Assembly (NCBI RefSeq): GCF_027244095.1
Contig: NC_069662.1
Span: 57,002,001 to 57,066,000 of the forward strand
DNA length: 64,000 nt
Direction: 5' to 3'
Origin: Hemicordylus capensis
Lineage: Eukaryota; Chordata; Lepidosauria; Squamata; Cordylidae
In this document: positions 54,033 through 63,600 of the stretch, piece by piece
Numbering within the stretch: position 1 is the first letter of the stretch
Layout: every line of letters starts with the position of its first letter
Translations under genes and position numbers: made by a program
The notes under the pieces: generated by a model
Seen by the model: the letters and a program-made list of their open reading frames with translations, nothing else
Databases searched by the model: none
What the model was told of the DNA's origin: nothing

Positions 54033-54517
54033 CTCCTGGAGCTTTCCCAGCCAGCAGGCTTCACTGAAGATTTACTGCGAGGCTTTATTGCAAGTTCAAA
54101 GTTGCGGGGGGGGGGGGGGGACTGATGCAAAAAGTGGGTTTTTTTCAATCTCAGTTATAAATCAGGATACACTCTAACTTGCAATGAAAAACCTGAATTG
54201 TGTGTGAAATGCTCCCCGATAGCTCACAGGGTAAGGTAAAGTAAAGTGTGCCTTCAAGTTGACTTTGACTCCTGGCGCCCACAGAGCCCTGTGGTTTTCT
54301 TTGGTAGAATACAGGAGGAGTTTACCATTGCCTCCTCCCACACAGTACTGAGATGATGCCTTTCAGCATCTTCCTATATCACTGCTGCCTGATATAGGTG
54401 TTCCCCATAATCTGGGAAACATACAGGGACTTCAGGGTAAATATGGCCGATATGTGAACACACACCCACCATTCCGGAGGAGATAAGAACTAAAAGCCAG
54501 GTGTGAAAAACTTCCTG
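54033..54517 (+). mobile_element. MITE family E, split by a SINE
   Basis: CTCCTGGAGCTTTCCCAGCC starts the copy, which continues to GATAGCTCACAGG, is interrupted at 54232-54424, and resumes GACTTCAGGGTAAATATGG. The interior matches the copies at 38341 and 50318. A G run lies at 54106-54120. Confidence 0.65.
54232..54424 (-). repeat. tRNA-derived SINE (family A) inserted in a family E MITE
   Basis: The minus strand begins in the body near CCCAGATTATGGGGAACACC and ends in the usual 3' part (GCGCCAGGAGTCAAAGTCAA) with a (TTTAC)n-like tail. The head is missing. Confidence 0.75.
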
Positions 54518-55642
54518 CAGACATTTGTCCACATGATCACCTCATCCTCAAGATAGATCTCCCTTTTCAAAACAGACCCTGCTCCTCCATTTTTGACGCA
54601 CTCATTCCCTTGAATGAGTGAAGCACAACAATTAGAATAATAGTAATAATAGAATGGCAAGAGTGAAGGGACAGACGCTCTTTTAGAACAGGTAACTCTG
54701 AACAGAACTTGAAAACAAAGCATTGCAAAAAGAAAAAGCTGCCATGAAGTAACAGCGAGAGTGCTGTCAGCTGCTCACCAGTAATTGTAGTCAACCCACA
54801 CATACAACAATCTTGGTTTAGTGAGCGAGCAGAGTTTTCCTGTTGAAAGGGTGGTGACTTCTCGGCAGACTTCAGCCAGGGCATCTTCCTTCTTATATCA
54901 GATGCACATCTACTCTCAGGGTGTGTGTCTGTGGTTGAAACTTGCAGCCTGCTTTTGAGCAGTGTGGGTGCTGCAACTACAGTATATCAATCAAACACAC
55001 CTCCAAGGACAGGTGTAGGTATGTGTGGCGAAGGCCCCCCACCTAGCATGAACCTAGAAGGACTTGCTCAGGGATTGGCTGCCTTGTGAACATGCAGGAA
55101 AGCAGGACGGGAGGAAGATGGAAAGATTTTCTATCTGCTGCCAGTGCTGATTATTTCCAGTAGTCAAATGCAAATTAGCCTTTGCTGATTCATCAAGCTA
55201 GCAGAACTGTCCCCTCTCGAGTCTCCAGCATTTGAAGCAGTGGCTGACATACTGCGCAGCATTACACACATGGCGGAACATCACATTTGCACAGTTGCAC
55301 AAGCGAGCACAAAAACTGCGCAAACAGAATTGCATGGCAGTGCAGCCATTATATATTCTATTATATATAAGAGCTGCTCTGCCGTGCAACTCCATTTGCA
55401 CATTTTTTGCACTGGCACAACTGCGCAAATGTCATGTTCCACCATGTGCGCAACGTTGTGCATTAGAACAGCCAGTCTCTCTTCCCCTGTGTTTTTCGGG
55501 AGCAGCAGTCATGCGGCACACTGCTGCTATTGCTCCTGTTATGCCCGCCATGTCAATGCATCAAAAGGGAATCCAAATATTTTATACTGATATTTTAATA
55601 CAATAGGCAAAAACCATGTAATTGAAAAACTGTCTAACTGTA

Positions 55643-55647
<5 letters not shown>
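54518..55647. other. intergenic, mostly unassigned
   Basis: At 55230-55450 several imperfect repeats of a motif like TTTGCACAGTTGCACAAG occur in both directions (for example CATTTGCACATTTTTTGCAC). No gene is supported. Confidence 0.35.
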
Positions 55648-55712
<65 letters not shown>

Positions 55713-55757
55713 GCGCACACACGCACACACACATATATATACATACACACACATACA
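55648..55757. repeat. compound microsatellite (CT)n(TA)n(CA)n
   Basis: Twenty CT units, then about 12 TA units, then mixed CA and TA. Confidence 0.95.
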
Positions 55758-55873
55758 AGTCTCAGATTTGTAAAAGGTAATCATTGAAATAATCTCTGAG
55801 TATCCAACTAGAAGAATAAAATCCGATAGTTCATTAAAAAAAATGCTGGGTTGCTGATAAGATGGGAGAAGTG

Positions 55874-56290
55874 CAGGGGCAGAGCCACCATTGACCAAAA
55901 AGGTTCAAAGAACCCAGGACGCCAGTTAAAAAGGCCGCTGAAGCCCACACAGGGACATGGCTCAGGCTCTGGAGAGCCCCAAGCGAGCTCTCCCCAGTCA
56001 TTTTAGGCAGCATTGAAATGCAGCAAACGCTTCCTGAAATGACCGGGAGAGAGATCACTCAGGGCTCTCCGGAGCCCAAGCCACGCCCCTGTGCACGTGA
56101 CATCACTAGAGGGGCCACTGGGTGGGACTGGATACAGGCTGCCATTCGGCTGGCTCCACGTCTGAAGAAGTAGGCACCCTGGGACTCGCAACCTTTGCAA
56201 CCTGCTGGATTGCAATGGTCTGCTAAAGGGCAGTCTGGCTCTTGGCATTGTCTCTGCCACTACCATATTCCCAAAGGGCCTCTATGCCTC
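55874..56290. other. hAT-like left end and unassigned sequence
   Basis: CAGGGGCAGAGCCACCATTG at 55874 resembles the end of the element at 59948-60631. No right end with a duplication was found. A short hairpin around GCTCTGGAGAGCCC lies near 55965. Confidence 0.35.
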
Positions 56291-57033
56291 CATGGCAAGG
56301 TGGAGGCTTCCTTGATGAAAAACTATTTACTAGGAAAATGCTGAGGTAGGGATGGCCACGGGGGTGAGAGAGGCACACTCCCATCTGTCAAGAGATGAGG
56401 AAAGATGAGTGAAGATGCAACAAGACGCAGGAATGCAGTGGTAAGTGGTTATTACTGGGCGGGAAGGCTGGCAGCAGTTTCGCATGCTGCCGCCAGATGC
56501 CTTCCCTCCTCTGCTGAGGAAATTCCACACCCAAGAGGCCACCTCCAACATTCTAGACAGAGAGACATTTGCTGTACGCAGGAGCTGTGGTCAATCAGAG
56601 GCTTGGCTCAGTCATGGACCCTTGTTTCAATGTCCAGGCAGGTGAAATAAAAGCATAGGAAGGCATACCTGGGGGTATATTCTGTGTCCTTCTTTCAACT
56701 ACAAAGACTCCAGGATAATGATGAAAGGCTTCCGAGTCAGAGGACAAGATTCAGGGGTGACCCTTCCATGAGGCAGGGTGAGGTGATTGACTTAGGTGCA
56801 AGCCATGAGGAGGCCAGTGCCTGCCTCTCGCCACCATGCCACTCCATGCACCTCCCTGCTGCTCGCCTCTATCACCCTTTCTCATTCAGCTACGGCATGC
56901 TGTTCATTTCCCCCTCCTCACTTCTCTGGGCCATGCCTCCTTCACCTCAGGCAGCAAGATGTCTTGGACCACCCTTGACAAGATTTCTATGTGATTCTGA
57001 GCTGGTGCCTCTTTTTTTAGACAGAAAAGAAGA

Positions 57034-57159
57034 GGCCCTTTGTACACACCGCCTATTGCTACTACCCATTGGATGGATTCGTGAGGTCCTTGGATCGGCC
57101 CCACCGGGGTTGGTCACGGCCCTGACTGAGCGCCAAGAAGATGGTCAAACATGGCTATG

Positions 57160-57204
<45 letters not shown>

Positions 57205-57212
57205 AGAAGGAT
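57034..57212 (+). pseudogene. 18S rRNA 3'-end pseudogene
   Basis: The stretch carries CCCTTTGTACACACCGCC, ATTGGATGGATTCGTGAGGT, GGATCGGCCCCACCGGGGT and GGAAGTAAAAGTCGTAACAA, then GGTGAACCTGCAGAAGGAT. This is the 3' end of nuclear 18S rRNA with scattered changes (GCAGAAGG for GCGGAAGG). It is 5'-truncated and stops within a few bases of the mature 3' end, with no ITS1 after it. A T- and A-rich stretch follows. It looks like a reverse-transcribed rRNA fragment, not a piece of rDNA array. Confidence 0.9.
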
Positions 57213-57234
57213 TTTCTTTTTTTCCAAAAAAAGG

Positions 57235-57544
57235 AGGCGAGCTGGTCTTGTGGTAGCAAGGATGACTTGTCCCCTTTACTAAGCAGGCTCTACCCTGGTT
57301 TGCATTTGAATGGGAGACTACATGTGAGTACTGTAAGACTGCCCCCTTAGGGATGGGGCAGCCGTGGGAAGAGCAGCTGCATGCTTACATGGAGAAAGTT
57401 CCAAGTTCCCTCCCTGGCTTCTCCAAGATAGGGCTGAGAGAGATTCCTGCCTGCAACCTCAGAAAGCCACTGCCAGTCTGTAGATAATACTGAGCTAGAT
57501 GGACCAATGGTCTGACTCAGCATATGACAGCTTCCTATGTTCCT
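57235..57544 (+). repeat. 5S-headed SINE (family B), full length
   Basis: GAGCTGGTCTTGTGGTAGCA, then a 5S-like AAGCAGGCTCTACCCTGGTT and GAATGGGAGACTACATG, then the tRNA-like body and the usual 3' end. It begins about 22 bp after the 18S fragment. Confidence 0.8.
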
Positions 57545-58039
57545 GTGGTGTCTTGGCTCCACAGTCAGTGAATCCTGAATATTCCTGGCAGATCGCACAG
57601 CATCCAGGGCTCAGGGTATGCTAAGGTTGACAGCTCTTCAAGTGGACCCTGCTCCAGTGCTTTTCAAGGAATTTGATTTGCAGACAGAAGACGTTAACAG
57701 GGTATCATATTTAGCTGCTGTGGAAAGCTTTGTTTGTTGATTTCTACACACAGAGATGCACACAAAAACCACAAGAGCTGGCCAGACTGTTTTGTGTGCA
57801 GTGTTGGTCAGTGGAAACTGAGGTTCGTGGAAGTGTGAGTAGAACCACTTAGAGCAAGAAGCAAAGGGGAGCACAAAATGTGGTCTGCTCTTGGGGATTT
57901 CAAGGCGCAGAGGAATTGCTCCGATCTGAGGCCAGAGGGAATGTCAAAGGGCACAATCATTCCAAGGAGGGGAAAGACCTGGGTGAACACACCAGTATTC
58001 CAGGCAAGTGTCCTGGAAGGAAGCAAGCACAACAGAAAT
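57545..58039. other. intergenic, nothing recognised
   Basis: Unique-looking sequence with no motif I can place. Confidence 0.35.
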
Positions 58040-58217
58040 CCTATTCAGACTTTGCATCACACATGCATACAGGTATCTGTACACATGTACCCATCTGTAT
58101 GCGAATGCATGTACATGCTTTCATTTTAAAAGTGAACCTGGGTGCAGGCCCCTCTAGTGCAGGCAACAGCTTGGAAGTGTACCATTGGGTGTGCATAGAA
58201 CGTGATGTGTGAATAGG
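58040..58217. mobile_element. MITE family F, second copy
   Basis: CCTATTCAGACTTTGCATCA at the left and ATGTGTGAATAGG at the right form inverted ends as in 25898-26130. The interiors share TTCATTCTAAAAGTG-like text. Confidence 0.55.
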
Positions 58218-58483
58218 ACTAGCGTCTGTCCAGAGCGGATGCAAACCTCAGTATGTGGAAGTTTTAAAAAATACCACACACGCGCGTGTGTGCTATTTTA
58301 TAGCAGCTTCTCTCACAAAGTAAGCTTATATAGATTTGACTAAGAGTGTATTCAGAAACAACTCCATTTTCTCCTTCTCCTTTCTGACTCCACCCCCCCC
58401 CCCCCACACACACACTGTCAACAGGATCCCCCTGGGACAAACTTCTAAAATAACAAACACACACACACACATGCATGCACACA

Positions 58484-58650
58484 CAGGGGCGTAGCTGGGG
58501 AGAGGGGGCAGTGTTCACCCCTCTCCCTGGCAGACTCTTGGAGTGAGGGATGTGTTGAAGAAAATAGGGCGGGGTGGAGCTGGGGGCCCTCAGGAGCTGG
58601 GGGCCCCTGGGTTCTTTGAACCCATCCACTTAATTATAGCTTCACCCCTG
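58484..58650. mobile_element. hAT-type MITE inside CA-rich sequence
   Basis: CAGGGGCGTAGCTGGGG at the left and TATAGCTTCACCCCTG at the right. The flanks are both CA repeats, so a duplication cannot be read. Related to 49610-49751. An (AG)n microsatellite follows at 58663-58694. Confidence 0.7.
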
Positions 58651-58655
58651 CACAT

Positions 58656-58694
<39 letters not shown>

Positions 58695-59269
58695 ACACAC
58701 ACTCTTGCCTTATTGTGATGCTCAAGGCCTCCCTGCTCAATAAAACAGAACCTGTTCCATCCTAATTAAAGCAGCTGCCCATAATTAATCTCTTAGTGAG
58801 GAAAACTGGCTCCCCTCTCCCTCATCCCCTGGGGGAGTTTCAGGGATATTGTGACACCACTCCTGAGCCACAGGAGACAGGGCCACCACAGGGCTCAATG
58901 ACAGAGCATGGAACTGCCGCAGGCTGTCCGAGCCTGCCAACGTCCCTTCTGATTCCTGAAAGTCCTTGTCGGCAAAGTCATCTGCTGTGGGTTCATCCAA
59001 AGTGGGAAATGAAGAAGGAAGGTTTGAAAGTCCCATCCCCATTCCCAGCCCAACTCCTCTTCTCATCAGGATAACTTTCCAGCTTACGATTGGGTCATTT
59101 GGGAGTTGGTGCTGGGGAATTTCTGAGGATAAACTGTCCTAAAACTGGCAGGTGCCATGATGACTTCCTTGAAAGAATCCCAAGAGCTGTTGCTTGATCA
59201 GGCTGCTGAGAAGAGAAGGTTCCCACACTTTTCAGTCCCAGGTTTCCTTGGTTGGGGGGTCCTGATGGA
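58695..59269. other. intergenic, nothing recognised
   Basis: Two opposite-strand frames of about 92 codons overlap at 58785-59074, but neither has a known motif. Confidence 0.35.
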
Positions 59270-59272
59270 AAT

Positions 59273-59309
<37 letters not shown>

Positions 59310-59500
59310 CAACATATTTTTATACCACCCAAAACTTACGTCTCTGGGCAGTTTACAAGAAGATTTAAAAAGCAAAACATTAAATAAAAACAAAAACAAA
59401 AAAAATTAAAAGCAAGAAATTTAAAACAGAATTTAAAATTTTAAAACAATATTCTAAAAACAACATTAAAACAATCAAAACAAGATCAATGGGGTTGGGA
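59270..59500 (-). mobile_element. L2-type LINE tail with (TTTA)n
   Basis: Nine TTTA units, then ACCAACATATTTTTATACCA and TACGTCTCTGGGCAGTTTAC, the inverted tail seen elsewhere. Confidence 0.6.
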
Positions 59501-59947
59501 ATGGGCCCAGTTTGGTAAATGTGCCAAATACGGATCCAAGCTGCAAGGCTGCATTAATGGGTCTCAGTTGTCCCAGATTATGGAGTGGAGAATCTTTTGT
59601 AGAGGAAAATGGAAAGGACTAACAGTGGCCAACAGAAGTTTAGAGGCCCTCATGCTGTCAGAAATGAGGCGGCATTATTTATGGTGGAACTGCTCCTCTG
59701 CCTTCTCTTTCTGGCCGGCGGTCTTTAATGAAATGAGCAAAAATTACAAACCAGAGTACAAGCTTGCTTGAACCCACGATTGGTGTTATTTGGGGGAGAA
59801 TTCTATTCTGTTATCTAAAGACTTGAAGCGAATGGCTGCAAGGATGCCCATAGCTAAACGCTGGAAAACACGACTATGATTCTTGACACCTGGAATCAAA
59901 ACTTTATTGCCATTGCAGCAACACTGACACACACCATCCAACTACGA

Positions 59948-60631
59948 CAGTGGCCTAGGGAGGGAATGGGCGGACCGTGTTCTCAAGGGAAGCCCTCCCT
60001 TGTGGTGGCAGTGGGCTTTCGGAATCCCCTGGGCCCTGACAGCGACGGTGGCAGAGGTGTGGCAGGGGCGGCCTCCAGTGATGGCGGAGTCATGCTCCTA
60101 CCACGGGCTCTGACCCTGAGCATCTGGGAAGCAACAGCAGGCTGTAGGAGCGCCACTAGGGGTGGACAGGAGGAGGAGAGGAGAGCTGGTCTTGTGGTAG
60201 CAAGCATGACTTGTCCCCATAGCTAAGCAGGGTCTGCCCTGGTTGCATCTGAATGGGAGACTTGATGTGTGAGCACTGCAAGATATTCCCCTCAGGGGAT
60301 GAAGCCGCTCTGGGAAGAGCATCTAGATTTCAAGTTCCCTCCCTGGCTTCTCCAAGATAGGGCTGAGAGAGATTCCTGCCTGCAACCTTGGAGAAGCCGC
60401 TGCCAGTCTGTGAAGACAAAACTGAGCTAGAGAGACCAATGGTCTGACTCAGTATATGGCAGCTTCCTATGTTCCTATGACAGCAGCAGGGGTGGCTGGG
60501 GAGCTGGTCAGTGGGGGAGGGAAGGTGGGGGGAGGTGAGCAAGGTGGTCCCTGGGGCAGGGCAAGGTGGCTCAGGAGGCAGGGCTGTGCAAGTTCTTTGG
60601 GCCTGTCAGCCCTATGTTAGCTCTGCCCCTG
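59948..60631. mobile_element. hAT-type non-autonomous element with perfect TSD AACTACGA
   Basis: Left end CAGTGGCCTAGGGAGGG; right end, inverted, CAGGGGCAGAGCTAAC. AACTACGA lies at 59940-59947 and 60632-60639. About 300 of its 684 bp are a family B SINE that landed in it. Confidence 0.88.
60178..60477 (+). repeat. 5S-headed SINE (family B) inside the hAT element
   Basis: GAGAGCTGGTCTTGTGGTAG, a 5S-like GCTAAGCAGGGTCTGCCCTG, GGGAGACTTGATGTGTGAGC and the end CAGCTTCCTATGTTCCTATG. It is well preserved and younger than its host element. Confidence 0.85.
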
Positions 60632-60987
60632 AACTACGACCTCGTCAGGCTAAACCCGATGCTTGCTTTGCTAGATGCCTGACTTTCTCTCGCCTCAAAA
60701 ATCAGGAAAACTGCAGACGTTCTCCCTCTTCTCATTATGTCGGCAGGACCTCTAGGTGGGCACATTGTTTGGTTTTGAAGAAAAAGTGCCTCCTTTTTCT
60801 TTTTAAATTTAATATGCCAGACAATTTCTATACAGTGTTTCATTCTATATTGGCATAAATAACTAGCAGTTGTCGTGCTTTATGGTTTTTTATTAACAGT
60901 CACAATTCTTGTTGTTTTAAATACATATGTTAATTCTTTTTTAAAAATGAGAAGGCATTTGCATATTGCTCCTGAGTCCCTCAAATG

Positions 60988-61998
60988 CATTTTGCACTTG
61001 TCAGTGTAGAATCCAATGGAAAGAGTTGTGGAATGCAAGAACATAGCCATGGAGTGGAACCAGGAATATTAATAGTTTAATGAGATGGATATTATGTACA
61101 GAGAGGCAAGTGCAGACTGCTTTTCAGTGCTCTTGCTGCTGGCTGTTTGTTAGCCCTGCCTCTAGTCCAGGACTGGAATACAAGTAACTAAAACCCCATT
61201 CAAAAGCTGGCCTGGATCAAGGAATGGATTCACCAAAAATACCAAGACAAGTGCAGTCATGGCAGCCTGGAATACATATCACCTGCCTTGTGCCTTGTGT
61301 GGTCAGCCTCACCTATGCCCAGTGAACCCAGCATGCAACAAGTCGGTGCTGGATGACTCCCTTCTAGAGGGCTGGATCTGCTCTGGCTGTTACAAGGCCC
61401 TTTCCAAGGTGCTGCCTGCCAGCTGTTATGAAACAAGCTCTGGAATGCCATATGCACTAAATATGGGCTTGCCAATCAGCTGCAGAGGAGGAGGAAGAGG
61501 ACTACCGATACAGATGGAACCTCCTGCTTGAAGCAAACAAACAGCACCTGCTTAGCATAGAATATGAAGTTGGCCCACGTGGGTTGCTCTCTGGAATGCT
61601 CCCTGGCATGGTTTTCTAGCCCTCATGGACAGGGCTGGAAAATGTGAACTCAGTGGAAAGGATGAAGAAGTCAGGGCAGGTGCAAGTTGTCCCCTTTTGG
61701 CAGGTGATATGTACTCCAGGCTGCCATGACTGCACTTGTCTTGGTATTTTTGGTGAATCCATTCCTTGATCCAGGCCAGCTTTTGAATGGGGTTTTAGTT
61801 ACTTGTATTCCAGTCCTGGACTAGAGGCGGGGCTAACAAACAGCCAGCAGCAAGAGCACTGAAAAGCAGTCTGCACTTGCCTCTCTGTACATAATATCTA
61901 TCTCATTAAACTATTAATATTCCTGGTTCCACTCCATAGCTATGTTCTTGCATTCCACAACTCTTTCCATTGGATTCTACACTGACAAGTGCAAAATG
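60988..61998. repeat. inverted repeat with two 300-bp arms and a 411-bp centre
   Basis: The left arm 60988-61287 and the right arm 61699-61998 are inverted copies of each other with only four mismatches that I count, about 98.7% identity. The outer ends are CATTTTGCACTTGTCAGTGT and its complement. No target duplication flanks it. The centre holds one frame with CALCGQPHLCPVNPACNKS and WICSGCYKAL (cysteine-rich), and another with EEEEEDYRYRWNLLLEANKQ, neither of which I recognise. It could be a DNA transposon with long terminal inverted repeats or a local inverted duplication. Confidence 0.9.
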
Positions 61999-62527
61999 TG
62001 CTGTCATTTGCGGAATTTAGTATTTGGGGAAACTCAGCTTTCATCTGAAAAGTTATGCAAATTTTTCTGACCAGGAAGACAAGTAGCTATGAAAGTGCCT
62101 TGTGAAATCCCAGAAGCCAGAGAAATGGCTGAACAGGACTTCTAGCATGGGCTGGGGTGTCAGTGTTCCACATACTTCTTTATCCCTCTCAGGGATTCTC
62201 ACATATCCCTTCTCCGTTATCCGCACTTTCTGTCCTGACCAACAGAAACAGAATAAATATACAGTCCACAGAGAGGCACATGCGTGCATAATTTATTCTG
62301 GTAAAAAAAACCCATGGCTTTTCTTGGTGTCCTATTTAAATTGTCAATCTTTGGGGAACTGTTAAGGCCCATGTCATTTCAGCTTCCAAGGATGCATGCT
62401 TTCCTTCACCAAGTCTCAGCAGGAGTCTCCTCCTGAAAAAGAGAGGTGTCGAGGCCTAGAGCTGCCTAGGAACAACTCTCCAACATTTCACAGATGGAAA
62501 TACAGGGCACTCTTCAACACCTGTGAC

Positions 62528-62804
62528 CAGTGTTCCCTGTAACAGGGATTCCCAGATGTTGTTGACTACAACTCCCAGAATCCCCAGCCAAAGGCCACTG
62601 CAGCTGGGAATGCTGGGAATTGTAGTGAACAACGTCTGAGTATCCCTGTTAGAGGGAACAGTGCTCAGCAGTGTTCCCTGTAACAGGGATTCCCAGATGA
62701 TGTTGACTACTACTCTCAGCATCCTCAGCTGCAGGAGACTTTGACTGGGGATTATGGGAGTTGTAGTCAACAGCATCTGGAAATCCCTGTTACAAGGAAC
62801 ACTG
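62528..62804. mobile_element. tandem pair of hAT-type MITEs within one TSD CCTGTGAC
   Basis: Copy one runs from CAGTGTTCCCTGTAACAGGG to GAGGGAACAGTG (62528-62664), then CTCAG-like spacer bases, then copy two to AAGGAACACTG (62804). CCTGTGAC lies outside both (62520-62527 and 62805-62812) but not between them. Both are near-palindromic and of the same family as 16701-16831. Confidence 0.85.
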
Positions 62805-63079
62805 CCTGTGACTGACAACCCCATTCTTACACCCGGAAGTATTGCCTGAGCGCCCATCCCCACTGAACATTGCTCAAGACTTTTCTCTACTGGTTGTCAG
62901 GGCTGGCTTTAGGGGTGTGTGACCTGCACAACCAAAGAGGACACCACAGTTCAGGCAGCACCACACAACGGTGCCACTTGGGGTAAGCTCAATAATACTT
63001 GTATTTTTAACTGTTTTGTTCAGTTTTTTGCCAACTTCAGGTTTCACACAGGGGGAGGGGGGGACCACGTCCTTTTCCT

Positions 63080-63600
63080 TTTCACCCAGTGAAGAAGATT
63101 TGAGCAATGGTGGGCAGAGCACCCAGCATGGCAATGCACATCGCCATGGAAATGATCCTGGAAAGCATGGAGGAGGAAGCCAGAATGAGACAAATGCAGA
63201 GGCAGGAGATACTGCACATTCTTGGAAGTTTTGGGAGTGTAGGGGCAACTGCTGCCCATGAGGAAGCTGCGAGGTTTCATCACTGTCAGTGTCAGCAGTG
63301 TTACAGTCGAGCCTGTGATATTTGGAAACCAGGGACACAGCCTTCAGAAGTGGCTCATCACCCCCTATCGTGCACCTCGTAAGGCCATGGAGAGGAACTT
63401 CAGCTTCCACCACAGCAGTGTGAGAAAGGTCACAGAGTGGGCTTTGGGGAGCCTGAAGCCCCATTGGCATGCCCTCTGCAACTTGCTGGATGTGGAGGAG
63501 GAGCTGGTTCCACAGGTCATCGTGGCCTGCTGCATCCTTCACAACGTCTGGAGAAGTCCTGCTGCCGGAACATCCAGACCTGCCAGCCACTCAGGCAAAT
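63080..63600 (+). pseudogene. Harbinger transposase remnant with internal deletion
   Basis: The N-terminal part (63107-63250) reads MEMILESMEEEARMRQMQRQ. After a frame change the C-terminal part (63300-63560) reads FGNQGHSLQKWLITPYRA, VTEWALGSLKPHWHAL, then VIVACCILHNVW. This matches the end of PIF/Harbinger (HARBI1-like, DDE_Tnp_4) transposases, including the last acidic catalytic residue (Glu in VTEWALG). The middle with the first two catalytic Asp residues is missing, so it is inactive. Element ends were not found. Confidence 0.8.

Noticed and set aside
57034-57212. Functional 18S rRNA gene
   Set aside because: Only the last tenth is present, with several changes in positions that are nearly invariant, and no rDNA context.
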